This document shows, piece after piece, positions 1-8,370 of a stretch of 64,000 bases of DNA (its first letter is position 1; the number at the start of each line of letters is the position of its first letter). The DNA is from Roseobacter sp. GTDB lineage: Bacteria; Pseudomonadota; Alphaproteobacteria; Rhodobacterales; Rhodobacteraceae. Where the stretch lies: assembly GCA_024636495.1 (NCBI GenBank), contig JAGXGZ010000057.1:1-64000 (forward strand), in the 5' to 3' direction. The notes under the pieces are model-generated. The model had not been told where the DNA came from. It made no database searches and saw only the letters and a list, made by a program, of their open reading frames with translations. The position numbers and the translations under genes are program-made.

Positions 1-141
1 AAACCACATCTTCGATTCCTATGACGACGTCCTTGATCATTGCTGTGACGCTTGGAACAAGCTGATCGCGCAGCCCGACCGCATTGCCTCCATCGGAAAC
101 CGAAAATGGGCTCAAGAGTTCTGATCAATGCAGGTTGGTAT
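1..141 (+). mobile_element. Right end of an IS630-family insertion sequence (partial)
   Basis: The first 124 bases encode the tail of an IS630-like transposase. About ten bases after its stop the sequence reads TTGGTATTA, which resembles the end of an IS630 element next to a TA dinucleotide; this family inserts at TA. Beyond it an unrelated open frame begins in mid-gene. The left end and the rest of the transposase lie outside the window. The exact boundary is inferred, since the other terminal repeat cannot be seen. Confidence 0.65.
2..124 (+). CDS. IS630-family transposase, C-terminal fragment (runs in from the left)
   Basis: Frame 2 is open from the window edge to a TGA at 122-124 and gives 40 residues. 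It contains FDSYDDVLDHCCDAWNKL and then RIASIGNRKWA, the typical C-terminus of the DDE transposase in IS630-family elements. The catalytic residues are upstream of the window, so whether the gene is intact cannot be judged. The family call rests on this tail alone. Confidence 0.75.
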   Translation, partial: NHIFDSYDDVLDHCCDAWNKLIAQPDRIASIGNRKWAQEF

Positions 142-236
142 TAGGCCTGATCCTGATCCCGGTGGGCGAGAAAATCGTCACCCCGCTGTGGCGCGCCGTG
201 TTCAGCCGCAAAAAGAAAGACCCCGCGGCGGTCTGA
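142..236 (+). pseudogene. C-terminal remnant of a gene cut by the IS630 element
   Basis: After the IS end an open frame continues without a start codon and ends at TGA 234-236. It encodes about 30 residues: a hydrophobic stretch (GLILIPVGEKIV) followed by a basic tail (FSRKKKDPAAV), which looks like the last membrane segment and cytoplasmic tail of a membrane protein. A strong terminator follows directly, so this was a real gene end. The 5' part is presumably on the far side of the element. I do not recognise the product. Confidence 0.5.
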
Positions 237-261
237 TCCAACACCATCTGAAAACGTAAAA

Positions 262-280
262 GGGGGCCATCGCGGCCCCC
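262..280. terminator. Bidirectional intrinsic terminator between the gene remnant and tkt
   Basis: GGGGGCC and GGCCCCC form a 7-bp GC stem around ATCGC, with A-rich sequence on the left and TTTATT on the right. It therefore reads as a Rho-independent terminator from both sides, serving the interrupted plus-strand gene and the minus-strand transketolase gene. Confidence 0.85.
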
Positions 281-308
281 TTTATTAATCTCTGAACGCG
301 GAACTGGG

Positions 309-2324
309 TTACAGCAGCGCCTTGGCTTTGTCGGCGACGTTCTGGGCTGTGATGCCGAACTTCTCGAACAGCTCTTCTGCGGGGGCAGAGGCACCGAAAC
401 GGTCCATGCCGACGAAATCGGCCTTGTTCCATTTGCCACGCTCTCCGGTAAGCCAACGGTCCCAGCCTTGGCGCACAGCGGCTTCGACGCCCACGCGCAC
501 GGGGCCTGCGGGCAGAACCTTGCGACGATATCCTTCGTCTTGGGCGGCGAACAGCTCCATGCAGGGCATGGAGACAACGCGGGTGCCGATGCCCTCGGCT
601 TGCAGGATATCGCGGGCTTTCAGCGCGATTTCGACTTCGGAGCCGGTGGCGATCAGGATGACCTGACGTTTGCCATCGGCATCGGCCAGAACGTAAGCAC
701 CCTGTTCTGTGAGGTTCTTGTTTTTGTGCTCAAGGCGTACGGTCGGCAGGCCCTGACGGGTCAGCGACATCACAGATGGTGTGTCTTTCGAGGTCAGCGC
801 AATTTCCCACGCTTCGGCTGTTTCTACCGTGTCGGCGGGGCGGAAGACGTAAGTGTTTGGTGTTGCACGCGAAATCGACAGATGCTCGACCGGTTGGTGC
901 GTCGGGCCGTCTTCGCCCAGACCGATGCTGTCGTGGGTCATCACAAACACCGTTGGCACTTTCATCAACGCGGCCAAACGCATCGCGGGGCGCGCATAAT
1001 CGGTGAAACACATGAACGTGCCGCCGTAAGGACGGATCCCGCCATGCAGCGCCATGCCGTTCATCGCAGACGACATGCCATGTTCGCGGATGCCCCAATA
1101 GACATAGCGACCGCCCCGGTTATCGGTGTCAAATACGCCCAGATCCGCCGTCTTGGTGTTGTTCGACCCGGTCAGATCGGCAGAGCCGCCAACCGTCTCG
1201 CTGAACAGCGGGTTCAACACTTCAAGCGTCTTTTCGCTGCTGGACCGTGTGGCCAGCTTGGGTGCGCTTTCCGACATCTGCTTTTTAAACGCCTTGACCG
1301 TTGCACTCAGCTTTTTGGGTGCATCGCCTGCCAGGGCACGGTTGAATTCTTCGCGCTTGTTGCGTGACATGGCGTCGAAACGCTCGGCCCATGCTTTGCG
1401 GTCTGCGGCACCGCGTGCGCCAATCGCTTCCCACGCAGATTTAACATCGGCAGGGACCTCGAAAATGTCGGTTGTCCAACCGTAAGCCGCTTTCGCTTGT
1501 GCCATCTGGTCGGCATCGGTCAGCGCACCGTGCCCTTTTGAGGTGTCCTGTGCTGCGTGGCCAAGCGCGATATGCGTCTTGCAGGCGATCATCGAGGGCA
1601 GATCGGATGCGCGCGCCTCGGTCAGGGCGGCGTCGATTTCGGCGGGGTTATGGCCGTCGATCTCAATCACATGCCAACCTGCTGCCTTGAAACGCGCGAC
1701 CTGATCAACGGTGTCGGACAGGGTCACTGGCCCGTCGATGGTGATATTGTTATTGTCCCACATCACAATCAGTTTGCTCAGCTTGTGACGTCCTGCAAGG
1801 GCGATTGCCTCGTGGCTGACACCTTCCATCAGGCAACCGTCGCCAGCGATCACATAGGTATAGTGATCGACGATCTTCTTGCCGTAATGCGCGCGCTGGA
1901 TTTCTTCGGCCATCGCAAAGCCCACGGAATTGGCGATGCCTTGCCCCAAAGGCCCGGTTGTCGTCTCAATCGCGTCGGCCAGAAAGTTTTCGGGGTGGCC
2001 TGCGGTACGCGCACCCATCTGGCGGAAGTTCTTTAGTTCTTCGATCGGAAATTGCACGTCGCCGACCAAGTGCAGCAGCGCATAGATAAGCATCGATCCG
2101 TGGCCCGCAGACAGAATAAAACGGTCGCGGTCAGGCCACAGCGGGTTGGCTGCGTCAAACTTGAGATGCTTTTCAAACAATACCGTGGCGACGTCTGCCA
2201 TGCCCATCGGCATCCCCGAGTGGCCCGAATTGGCCGCAGCGACTGCGTCCAGGGTCAAGGCGCGAATGGCGGTCGCTTTGGACCAATGCTCGGGATTTGC
2301 TTTCGCAAGGGCGTTTAGATCCAC
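309..2324 (-). CDS. tkt: Transketolase
   Basis: Thiamine-diphosphate enzyme of the non-oxidative pentose phosphate pathway. It moves two-carbon ketol units between sugar phosphates in the cytoplasm. The 671 residues match the usual family length. Visible hallmarks are [10 protein letters not shown] near residue 32 (substrate and cofactor histidine), the diphosphate/Mg motif GDGCLMEG at 162-169 followed by NNNITIDG, and the WGIREHGM segment near 415 that carries the glutamate activating the thiazolium ring. The start is GTG, chosen because AAGGAAG lies just upstream and the N-terminus aligns with the family. It is followed by the terminator at 262-280 and is probably monocistronic. Confidence 0.96.
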   Translation of the reverse strand: MDLNALAKANPEHWSKATAIRALTLDAVAAANSGHSGMPMGMADVATVLFEKHLKFDAANPLWPDRDRFILSAGHGSMLIYALLHLVGDVQFPIEELKNFRQMGARTAGHPENFLADAIETTTGPLGQGIANSVGFAMAEEIQRAHYGKKIVDHYTYVIAGDGCLMEGVSHEAIALAGRHKLSKLIVMWDNNNITIDGPVTLSDTVDQVARFKAAGWHVIEIDGHNPAEIDAALTEARASDLPSMIACKTHIALGHAAQDTSKGHGALTDADQMAQAKAAYGWTTDIFEVPADVKSAWEAIGARGAADRKAWAERFDAMSRNKREEFNRALAGDAPKKLSATVKAFKKQMSESAPKLATRSSSEKTLEVLNPLFSETVGGSADLTGSNNTKTADLGVFDTDNRGGRYVYWGIREHGMSSAMNGMALHGGIRPYGGTFMCFTDYARPAMRLAALMKVPTVFVMTHDSIGLGEDGPTHQPVEHLSISRATPNTYVFRPADTVETAEAWEIALTSKDTPSVMSLTRQGLPTVRLEHKNKNLTEQGAYVLADADGKRQVILIATGSEVEIALKARDILQAEGIGTRVVSMPCMELFAAQDEGYRRKVLPAGPVRVGVEAAVRQGWDRWLTGERGKWNKADFVGMDRFGASAPAEELFEKFGITAQNVADKAKALL

Positions 2325-2560
2325 GGTGCAGCTTCCTTATAAGGGCGAGAGGTTGTTTTGCCGGATCAATACCAGCCACCCCGCAAAGATCAAGTGCAAG
2401 CGCACCCCGTCCCAAAGCCGCATCAACAGCATGGCCCAAGGCGTTGTTCTTAAAGGGGCAGTAATTCGTGCAGGGTTTAGGTAGGATGATGGTCATGAGC
2501 GTTGACCAGCGATTCGATGCTTGGCAAACTGCGAAAAACGATTTGCGAGGGACACAGGCG

Positions 2561-3061
2561 ATGAGTGACATAGACGAATTGCAAGGCCGTATCCTGGCCG
2601 CCATGGAACGCGCCTCGCGCGGGCTTGAAAAACTGGCGGTCACCAAAGAAGACGGCCCCGACCTGTCGCAAGAGCTTGAGGATGAACGCCTTGCCAACGC
2701 ACAGCTGACAGAACGCGTGAAAACGCTCAAGCAACGGCTTGATACTGAAACGGGGGATGTGCAGGCAAAACTGGACGCGGCCCAAGCACAATTGGCGCAG
2801 GCCGCAGATGCCCAAAGCCGGATGGCAAAGCTGGATGTCGAATTGCAGCGGGTGCGCCGCGCAAATGCGAAACTGTCCGAAGCATGTGCCGCCCTGCGCG
2901 CCGCCAACCAAGAAGGCGTCGGGGATCCGCATCTGATCAACAAGGCAATGTTGGCCGAACTTGACGCCCTGCGCGCCGCCCGCGCCGCCGACATTGCAGA
3001 AACCGATGCAATCTTGTCCGCACTGACCCCCCTTGTTGCCGCCGCGCAGGAGAACGCCTGA
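2561..3061 (+). CDS. Coiled-coil protein upstream of zapA (ZauP-like)
   Basis: A 166-residue, mostly helical, charged protein with long heptad-like stretches (roughly residues 40-130) and no membrane segment. The frame extends upstream to about 2468, but the ATG at 2561 fits best: GAGGG lies upstream and the N-terminus MSDIDELQGRILAAMER is a plausible helix. Its stop overlaps the zapA ATG by one base (TGATG), so the two are probably translationally coupled. In Caulobacter the gene directly upstream of zapA encodes ZauP, a coiled-coil partner of ZapA at the Z-ring. By position and architecture this is the likely counterpart; sequence identity to ZauP was not tested. Confidence 0.7.
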   Translation: MSDIDELQGRILAAMERASRGLEKLAVTKEDGPDLSQELEDERLANAQLTERVKTLKQRLDTETGDVQAKLDAAQAQLAQAADAQSRMAKLDVELQRVRRANAKLSEACAALRAANQEGVGDPHLINKAMLAELDALRAARAADIAETDAILSALTPLVAAAQENA

Positions 3062-3453
3062 TGCCCGAAATCACCATTTCCATCGGCGGTCGCCAGTTTG
3101 AAGTTTCCTGCCAAGAGGGCGAAGAAAGCTATCTGCACGCCGCAGCCAAGATGCTGGATGACGAGGCACAGGTGCTGTCCGATCAGGTTGGCCGGATGCC
3201 AGAGGCGCGGATGCTGTTGATGGCAGGCCTGTTGCTGGCTGACAAAACCGCCAGCGTCGAAGATAAAATCACCGAACTACGCGCCGAATTGGCAGAGCGC
3301 GAGGCCGAATTGTCTGGCCTGCGCAACGTGGTGGTCGAACCTGAACGCATCGAAGTGCCGATAATCCCGCAATCGGTGAATGACGGTCTGGCCGAAATGG
3401 CTGCCCGCGCCGAAGCGCTGGCGCAAGAGATCGAGGATAAGGTGGCGGGGTAG
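3061..3453 (+). CDS. zapA: Cell division protein ZapA
   Basis: A 130-residue ZapA-family protein, which bundles FtsZ filaments at the division site. The N-terminal globular part (EITISIGGRQFEVSC, then the SYLHAAAKMLDDEAQ helix) and the following MLLMAGLLLADK helix are characteristic. The C-terminal half is a coiled coil (residues 65-95 and beyond) that would make the ZapA tetramer. It is the second gene of a two-gene operon with the upstream coiled-coil protein and overlaps it by one base. The 46-base gap to the convergent exchanger gene leaves no room for a downstream 6S RNA, which some proteobacteria carry after zapA. Confidence 0.9.
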   Translation: MPEITISIGGRQFEVSCQEGEESYLHAAAKMLDDEAQVLSDQVGRMPEARMLLMAGLLLADKTASVEDKITELRAELAEREAELSGLRNVVVEPERIEVPIIPQSVNDGLAEMAARAEALAQEIEDKVAG

Positions 3454-3499
3454 GCGGCGGCGCCCTTAACCCTAGCCGCGGGCGTTTACCGCTTTGTGA

Positions 3500-4420
3500 T
3501 CATCCCTGCGCAAGCCAGATATACGCGCCATATCCACCCAAAAACGCTAGCCCAACGGCACGACCGATCACGGGCATTTTTAGCAAAAGCACAGTAACCA
3601 GCAGCGAAACTGCGACCATCACGGGCAGATCGAACGCAAGAAATCGGTCGGCTACCGGGATTGGCTTGATCACGGCTGTGATCCCCAAAATGCCCAGCAC
3701 GTTAAAGATGTTGGACCCGATGACATTGCCGATGGCAATCTCGGACTGACGCCGCATGGCCGCCACGACAGAGGTGGCCAATTCGGGCAAGGACGTTCCG
3801 ATGGCAACGATGGTCAGCCCGATAAATGCCTCTGACAAGCCGACACCGCGCGCGATTGAAACCGCCCCGTCGACTAAAAACCGTGCCCCGAAAATCAATG
3901 CGACGAACCCCGCCAGCACCCAAAGGATCGCCACGATTGAGGACGGTACTGTGTCGTCAGACGGCAGATCGTCTGACGTATCGCCGGGGCGCAGATAGGC
4001 CCAGCCCAGATATGCAATCAGCCCGACCAGTAATGACGTACCTGCAAGCCTGCCGATCTCTCCGAACAGAAATATCGGCACGAGGGCCAAGGCTGCTGCG
4101 ATCATCACGCCCGTGTCCCGCCGCAAAGTCGCACCCGAAATACGGATCGGCCATACCAGCGCTGTAATCCCCATGATCAGCAGAATATTCGCGATGTTTG
4201 ATCCCACGATGTTGCCGATTGCAATATCCGGGACACCGCGCCACGCGGCATTGACCGACACCAGCAGTTCTGGCGTCGAGGTGCCAAACCCTACGACTGT
4301 CAAGCCGATCAGAAGTGGCGACATCGACAGGCGTTGTGCAATGCCGACACTGCCCCGCACCAGCGCTTCACCACCCAAAAACAGGCAAACCAGCCCGACC
4401 GCAACATAGACATAATCCAA
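3500..4420 (-). CDS. Calcium/sodium antiporter of the CaCA superfamily (YrbG-like)
   Basis: Inner-membrane cation/Ca2+ exchanger with about ten membrane segments in two inverted halves. Each half has the ion-binding alpha repeat: GFGTSTPELLVS with AIGNIVGSNIANILL in the first, and AIGTSLPELATS with AIGNVIGSNIFNVLG in the second. A longer frame extends to 4486, but its extra residues are not family-like. A TTG at 4420 preceded by GGAG at seven bases gives the expected N-terminus LDYVYVAVGLVCLFLGGE, so I place the start there (306 residues). Whether the exchanged ion is really Ca2+ is inferred from the family. Confidence 0.88.
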   Translation of the reverse strand: MDYVYVAVGLVCLFLGGEALVRGSVGIAQRLSMSPLLIGLTVVGFGTSTPELLVSVNAAWRGVPDIAIGNIVGSNIANILLIMGITALVWPIRISGATLRRDTGVMIAAALALVPIFLFGEIGRLAGTSLLVGLIAYLGWAYLRPGDTSDDLPSDDTVPSSIVAILWVLAGFVALIFGARFLVDGAVSIARGVGLSEAFIGLTIVAIGTSLPELATSVVAAMRRQSEIAIGNVIGSNIFNVLGILGITAVIKPIPVADRFLAFDLPVMVAVSLLVTVLLLKMPVIGRAVGLAFLGGYGAYIWLAQG

Positions 4421-4658
4421 AACAAAAACTCCAAGGCACCCCGCGCGCCCGCACCACAGATGGGGATCTTGGGGGCGCGCGTTCAAGGGCCCGAAACAGG
4501 GGCCACTAAATAAATAAAAAAAGACAGATTTTGGCAGTGCGCAGGGTCATCACGGGGTCGTGGGCCCCGTCTTGCAACGCAAAGGCACCGGGTTGGTCGC
4601 GCGCACTGCGAGGGATCAAAGGGCCAGCGCGCCGCGCATGCCAGCCCTTTGATAAAAA

Positions 4659-5021
4659 TCAGACGTTGGCTTCGCGGATCTTTTCGGCGGCGTCTTTGTC
4701 GAATTTCACACCATGCTCGGTGAACAGCGCGTCCAACTCGCCCGACATGGTCATTTCAGTGATGATGTCACAGCCGCCGACGAATTCGCCTTTGACGTAA
4801 AGCTGGGGGACTGTCGGCCAATCCGAGAAATCCTTGATGCCTTGGCGCAGCTCTTCGTCTGCCAGCACATTCACGTCGGCAAATTCGACTTCCATATAGT
4901 TCAGCACGCCCGCCACGCGGCTTGAGAATCCGCATTGCGGCATGGATTTCGTGCCCTTCATAAACAGCACAACGTCGTTGGCGGTGATGGTCTCTTTGAT
5001 TTGTGTCGCTGCGTCGGTCAT
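4659..5021 (-). CDS. grxD: Monothiol glutaredoxin Grx4 (CGFS type)
   Basis: A 120-residue monothiol glutaredoxin that binds a glutathione-ligated [2Fe-2S] cluster, hands clusters to apo-proteins and pairs with BolA. The active site reads [13 protein letters not shown] with Cys30. The glutathione-binding segments [19 protein letters not shown] are present. Its ATG overlaps by four bases (ATGA) with the stop of a small membrane-protein gene, and bolA lies just upstream of that, so the three genes form one operon. BolA-Grx4 pairs are well known in iron homeostasis. The extra middle gene is the novelty here. Confidence 0.95.
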   Translation of the reverse strand: MTDAATQIKETITANDVVLFMKGTKSMPQCGFSSRVAGVLNYMEVEFADVNVLADEELRQGIKDFSDWPTVPQLYVKGEFVGGCDIITEMTMSGELDALFTEHGVKFDKDAAEKIREANV

Positions 5022-5263
5022 TTTGATTTGTCCTTTGGTATAAAGCGTTTGGCGTATTCTTGCGGGTCTTTGGGGATGCGGTAGGTGGTCTGGTGACCGC
5101 CGCCGCCACCGCCAGAGTGATAGGTTGTCTCGATCTCGTGAAAGCCCTTGCCGGGGGTTGATCCACGTTCGGTTCCGCGCGTGTGGCGCAGGGCTTGCAA
5201 GCCGCGCAGCACCGCCACGATCAGTACCAAAACGCTTAGGATCACCACAAGGCTTAGGTCCAT
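5018..5263 (-). CDS. Small single-pass membrane protein between bolA and grxD
   Basis: An 81-residue protein. Residues 3-22 ([20 protein letters not shown]) form one membrane segment, followed by a basic stretch and a Gly-rich linker (six glycines in a row near residue 50). A polar tail ends [12 protein letters not shown]. The basic residues after the helix suggest that the tail is cytoplasmic. It starts four bases upstream of the bolA stop region and overlaps grxD by four bases, so co-translation with the BolA/Grx4 pair is likely. I recognise no domain. A role as a membrane anchor or partner of that pair is inference from position only. Confidence 0.75.
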   Translation of the reverse strand: MDLSLVVILSVLVLIVAVLRGLQALRHTRGTERGSTPGKGFHEIETTYHSGGGGGGHQTTYRIPKDPQEYAKRFIPKDKSK

Positions 5264-5267
5264 GGGA

Positions 5268-5504
5268 TCAATCCGGTGCCTTGGTGGTCAGGGCCAGCGC
5301 ATGCAGTTCACCGCTTGATCCGTCCATCTTGCCCTTGAGGGCCGCATAAACGGCACGCTGTTGTTGCACACGGTTCTTGCCGCGAAAGCTTTCGTCGATG
5401 ACCATGGCTGACATGTGCACACCGTCATTGCCTTGCACCTCTATTTTGGCATCGGGAAATGTTTCGCGCAGAAGGTCTTCGATATCGCTGGCTTGCATGG
5501 GCAT
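5268..5504 (-). CDS. bolA: BolA-family protein
   Basis: A 78-residue BolA/IbaG-type protein with a class II KH-like fold, acting with CGFS glutaredoxins in Fe-S trafficking and iron regulation. Typical segments are DIEDLLRETFPDAKIEVQG, the loop NDGVHMSAMVIDESFRGKNRVQQQRAVY, and the conserved C-terminal part GELHALALTTK. An upstream in-frame ATG at 5564 exists, but the ATG at 5504 has GGAG nearby and gives the family length. It is the first gene of the bolA - membrane protein - grxD operon, divergent from xdhC. Confidence 0.93.
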   Translation of the reverse strand: MPMQASDIEDLLRETFPDAKIEVQGNDGVHMSAMVIDESFRGKNRVQQQRAVYAALKGKMDGSSGELHALALTTKAPD

Positions 5505-5541
5505 GGTGCGGCTCCGTTCACTCTGGTTTGGCCAAGATGTA

Positions 5542-5599
5542 GTAGTGCAGGCGTCGGCGTGCAAGTTATCTCATTGAGCGCGTGCCGCCGACGCACTAC
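5542..5599. promoter_or_regulatory. Long imperfect inverted repeat in the bolA/xdhC divergent promoter region
   Basis: GTAGTG (5542-5547) plus CGTCGGCG (5552-5559) is complementary to CGCCGACG followed by CACTAC (5586-5599): 14 paired positions with a four-base bulge in the left arm and a 26-base centre. There is no T-run, and the element sits in the 140-bp gap between two divergently transcribed genes. An operator or a leader hairpin is possible; no known motif is recognised. Confidence 0.5.
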
Positions 5600-5644
5600 A
5601 TAAACCTGTAAGTACTAGCACCGGACACAAAGGGGAACACCACC

Positions 5645-6613
5645 ATGGACATCTTTGAGGACGCACCAGAGCGCGCCTATGCATGGGCGCAGGCCGGACG
5701 CGGAGCCGCATTGGCCACCGTAATCGAGACATGGGGATCCGCCCCGCGTCGTGTCGGGGCACAGTTGGCGATTTCAGGCGATGGCGAGATGCAAGGCTCG
5801 GTTTCGGGCGGATGCGTCGAAGGGGCTGTGGTGATCGAGGCGCTTGAGGCGCTTGAAGATGGCAACGCGCGGGTGCTGGAATACGGCGTCAGCGATGGCG
5901 ACGCTTTTGCCGTGGGTCTGGCCTGCGGTGGCAAAATCCGCGTGCTGGTGGAACCCATCGGGGAAAAGGGCATGCCCTTTGATATCCTGTCGGATCTGGT
6001 CAAGGCGCGCGCGGCACGCCAGCCCGTGGGGTATCGGGTGTCGCTGAGTGGTGGGTCAGCAGAGCTGGTCACGCAAGGCTATGACACACGGTTTCGCATG
6101 GACCGCTCCGGCGTCGAGGAGGATGGTGATACCTTTGTGGCGATCCACAACCCGCCCTTGCGGCTGGTGATCGTGGGGGCCGTTCATATCGCGCAGGCCT
6201 TGGTGCCCATGGCACAGATCGCAGGATTTGACGTGGTCGTGATCGACCCGCGCGAAGCGTTCGGCTCGCAAGCGCGGTTTCCCGAGGCCAATGTGATCAA
6301 CGATTGGCCCGACGCGGCGATGACGCAGGTGGGCGTCGATACCCGCAGCGCTGTGGTGTTGCTGACCCATGACCCCAAATTGGACGACCCCGCGCTGCAC
6401 ATCGCACTACGATCCGATGCGTTCTACATTGGTGCGTTGGGATCGAAACGAACCCATGCGTCGCGGGTCGAGCGGTTGGAAGCGGCGGGATTTACCGCCG
6501 ACGATATCGCCCGGATCGCGGCCCCGGTCGGGCTGGACATCGGTGCCTCCGGCCCGCCCGAGATTGCAGTGTCGATCTTGGCGCAGATGGTACAAAGCCT
6601 GAGAAAACCGTGA
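5645..6613 (+). CDS. xdhC: XdhC/CoxI-family molybdenum cofactor maturation protein
   Basis: A 322-residue protein of the XdhC/CoxI family, which binds molybdenum cofactor, promotes its sulfuration and inserts it into molybdenum hydroxylases. The N-terminal XdhC/CoxI domain is visible (ALATVIETWGSAPRRVGAQL, then GSVSGGCVEGAVV). After residue 170 follows a Rossmann-type C-terminal domain (LRLVIVGAVHIAQAL, VVVIDPREAF, AFYIGALGSKRTHASR). The start ATG has AAGGGG upstream. The next gene overlaps its stop by four bases. With coxSLM directly downstream, its client is probably the CoxL-type hydroxylase. Confidence 0.9.
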   Translation: MDIFEDAPERAYAWAQAGRGAALATVIETWGSAPRRVGAQLAISGDGEMQGSVSGGCVEGAVVIEALEALEDGNARVLEYGVSDGDAFAVGLACGGKIRVLVEPIGEKGMPFDILSDLVKARAARQPVGYRVSLSGGSAELVTQGYDTRFRMDRSGVEEDGDTFVAIHNPPLRLVIVGAVHIAQALVPMAQIAGFDVVVIDPREAFGSQARFPEANVINDWPDAAMTQVGVDTRSAVVLLTHDPKLDDPALHIALRSDAFYIGALGSKRTHASRVERLEAAGFTADDIARIAAPVGLDIGASGPPEIAVSILAQMVQSLRKP

Positions 6614-7593
6614 AATTCGGCAAGGTCCCGACAAAAGACGCAGGCGGCGCGCTTTTGGCCCATTCCGTGGCGCTGCCCAAAGGCCGTCTGCGCAAGGGGC
6701 TGCACCTTGACCACACCCACATCGACCAGCTTTTGGCGGCCGGGGTCGCTGAAATTACCGTCGCGCAACTGGCGGCGGGGGATGTGGACGAAAACACCGC
6801 CGCTGCGCAATTGGCCCAAGCATTGTTGGCCGATCATCCCCATCTAAGCCAGACGAAACCCTTTACCGGACGCGTCAATCTGCTGGCCGATGGGCCCGGG
6901 GTCGCCGAGCTGGATGTCAACGCGCTGGAAGCCGTCAATAGCGTGCACCCCATGATCACGCTGGCCACCGTGCCGCCATTCCAGCAGATGACATCGGGCG
7001 GCATGGTGGCGACCATCAAGATCATTTCCTATGCCGTGGATCAGGCCGACCTGACCCGCGCCTGCGCAGCCGGGCGCGGTGCGATCCGTCTGGCGGACCC
7101 TCAGCTGCCTGACGCCACGTTGATCATCACCGAAATCGAGCGCGGGGCAGGGGATAAGGGTCGCGAGGCCATCGCGGACCGGTTGACCGCCCTGAATGTC
7201 GCTTTGACAAAAGTGGTCATGGTGCCGCATCAGACCTCTGCGTTGCGCGACGCGATCACGGCTGCCGACACGGCCCTGATTCTGATCCTCACCGGGTCTG
7301 CCACCTCGGACATCGACGATGTGGCACCTTCGGCATTGCGTGAAGCGGGCGGGCAGGTGGCGCGGTTCGGGATGCCCGTTGATCCAGGCAATCTGCTGTT
7401 TCTTGGCAATCTGGGCGCTAAACACGTCATCGGCCTGCCTGGTTGCGCACGATCAGCAGCGCTGAACGGGGCTGATTGGGTATTGTCGCGGGTCATTTGC
7501 GGCATCAGCGTCACCCCGCGTGACATCGCAGGCATGGGCGTGGGCGGGCTGCTCAAGGAGATTGCGACACGCCCGCAGCCCCGCCGCGGTTAG
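6610..7593 (+). CDS. Molybdopterin-binding protein (MoeA/MoaB-like fold)
   Basis: A 327-residue protein starting at GTG 6610, whose last two bases overlap the xdhC stop. The C-terminal half resembles the MoCF-binding (MogA/MoeA) fold: [10 protein letters not shown] near residue 175, then [15 protein letters not shown] and [15 protein letters not shown], the loop that holds the cofactor phosphate in that family. The N-terminal part ([18 protein letters not shown]) resembles MoeA-type segments. Position between xdhC and coxS suggests a role in loading or trafficking cofactor for the downstream enzyme. The biochemical step is inference; a full MoeA is not claimed. Confidence 0.8.
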   Translation: MKFGKVPTKDAGGALLAHSVALPKGRLRKGLHLDHTHIDQLLAAGVAEITVAQLAAGDVDENTAAAQLAQALLADHPHLSQTKPFTGRVNLLADGPGVAELDVNALEAVNSVHPMITLATVPPFQQMTSGGMVATIKIISYAVDQADLTRACAAGRGAIRLADPQLPDATLIITEIERGAGDKGREAIADRLTALNVALTKVVMVPHQTSALRDAITAADTALILILTGSATSDIDDVAPSALREAGGQVARFGMPVDPGNLLFLGNLGAKHVIGLPGCARSAALNGADWVLSRVICGISVTPRDIAGMGVGGLLKEIATRPQPRRG

Positions 7594-7733
7594 GTCATAG
7601 CCGGGTAATATCCGCTAATTTTCGCGCAATATTATGCAACTTCCTTAGCTCACGAAAAATTTCGGTTCTCAATGGCTCGGTGACATGCTTAACTCTCTCC
7701 AACAGGATCAAGAATACCTTAGGGAGGATATCT

Positions 7734-8219
7734 ATGACACAGGTCAAAATGACCGTGAACGGCAAGGCCGCGTCTGGCGACGTGGAAGGCCGCACGCTTC
7801 TGGCATCGTTCTTGCGCGAAGACCTCGGGCTGACCGGCACGCATATCGGGTGTGATACCAGCCAGTGCGGCGCGTGTGTGGTGCATGTGAACGGCGAAGC
7901 GGTCAAAGCCTGTACGATGCTGGCAATCGAGGCAGACGGCGCAGACGTCAAGACGATCGAGTCAGTTGCCAACGCAGACGGATCGTTGAATGTGATCCAG
8001 CAAGCATTTCAGGACCATCACGGGCTTCAGTGCGGTTTTTGCACGCCGGGCATGGTCATGTCCGCCTCAGCCCTGCTGAAGGACAACCCCAAGCCAACCG
8101 AAGCCGAAGTGCGCCATTATCTGGACGGTAACATCTGCCGCTGCACCGGCTACCACAATATCGTCAAAGCGATCATGGCCGCATCCGGTCAGGACGTCAG
8201 CGCACTGGCGGCAGAGTGA
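7734..8219 (+). CDS. coxS: Carbon monoxide dehydrogenase-like small subunit (2x [2Fe-2S])
   Basis: A 161-residue iron-sulfur subunit of a molybdenum hydroxylase. The plant-type ferredoxin cluster is bound by C40, C45, C48 and C60 (CDTSQCGAC...C). The second cluster is bound by C100, C103, C135 and C137 (CGFCTPG and CRCTG). An upstream in-frame start exists at 7680, but ATG 7734 follows a strong AGGGAGGA. Electrons would pass from the Mo site in CoxL through these clusters to FAD in CoxM. It is the first structural gene, and the order S-L-M is the form II order. Confidence 0.95.
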   Translation: MTQVKMTVNGKAASGDVEGRTLLASFLREDLGLTGTHIGCDTSQCGACVVHVNGEAVKACTMLAIEADGADVKTIESVANADGSLNVIQQAFQDHHGLQCGFCTPGMVMSASALLKDNPKPTEAEVRHYLDGNICRCTGYHNIVKAIMAASGQDVSALAAE

Positions 8220-8225
8220 TTTAAG

Positions 8226-8272
8226 GCGGTGCGTCTGGGGCCCTGATCGGGTCGGGAGCAGACGCACACCGC
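8226..8272 (+). other. Strong hairpin in the coxS-coxL gap
   Basis: GCGGTGCGTCTG at 8226-8237 is complementary to CAGACGCACACCGC at 8259-8272, a 12-bp stem with one two-base bulge and a 21-base loop. No T-run follows, so it is not a classical terminator. It starts seven bases after the coxS stop, within a 150-bp spacer inside an otherwise co-directional cluster. It could stabilise or delimit the coxS transcript. Confidence 0.6.
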
Positions 8273-8370
8273 AAGACAAGGTGTATCCCATGTGCGGGTG
8301 GCACCACAAAAAACAAAACCAACAAATGCGACGGTGCGCGAAACGCAGCACCCCATAGGGAGGAATTAAT

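Noticed and set aside
3454-3499. 6S RNA gene expected after zapA
   Set aside because: Only 46 bases separate zapA from the convergent exchanger gene, far too few for 6S RNA.
4615-4653. ATCAAAGGGC...GCCCTTTGAT hairpin downstream of grxD as an intrinsic terminator
   Set aside because: In the direction of grxD transcription no T-run follows the stem (CCCTCGC comes next), and the 19-base loop is long. It may be a 3' UTR structure, but terminator status is not supported.
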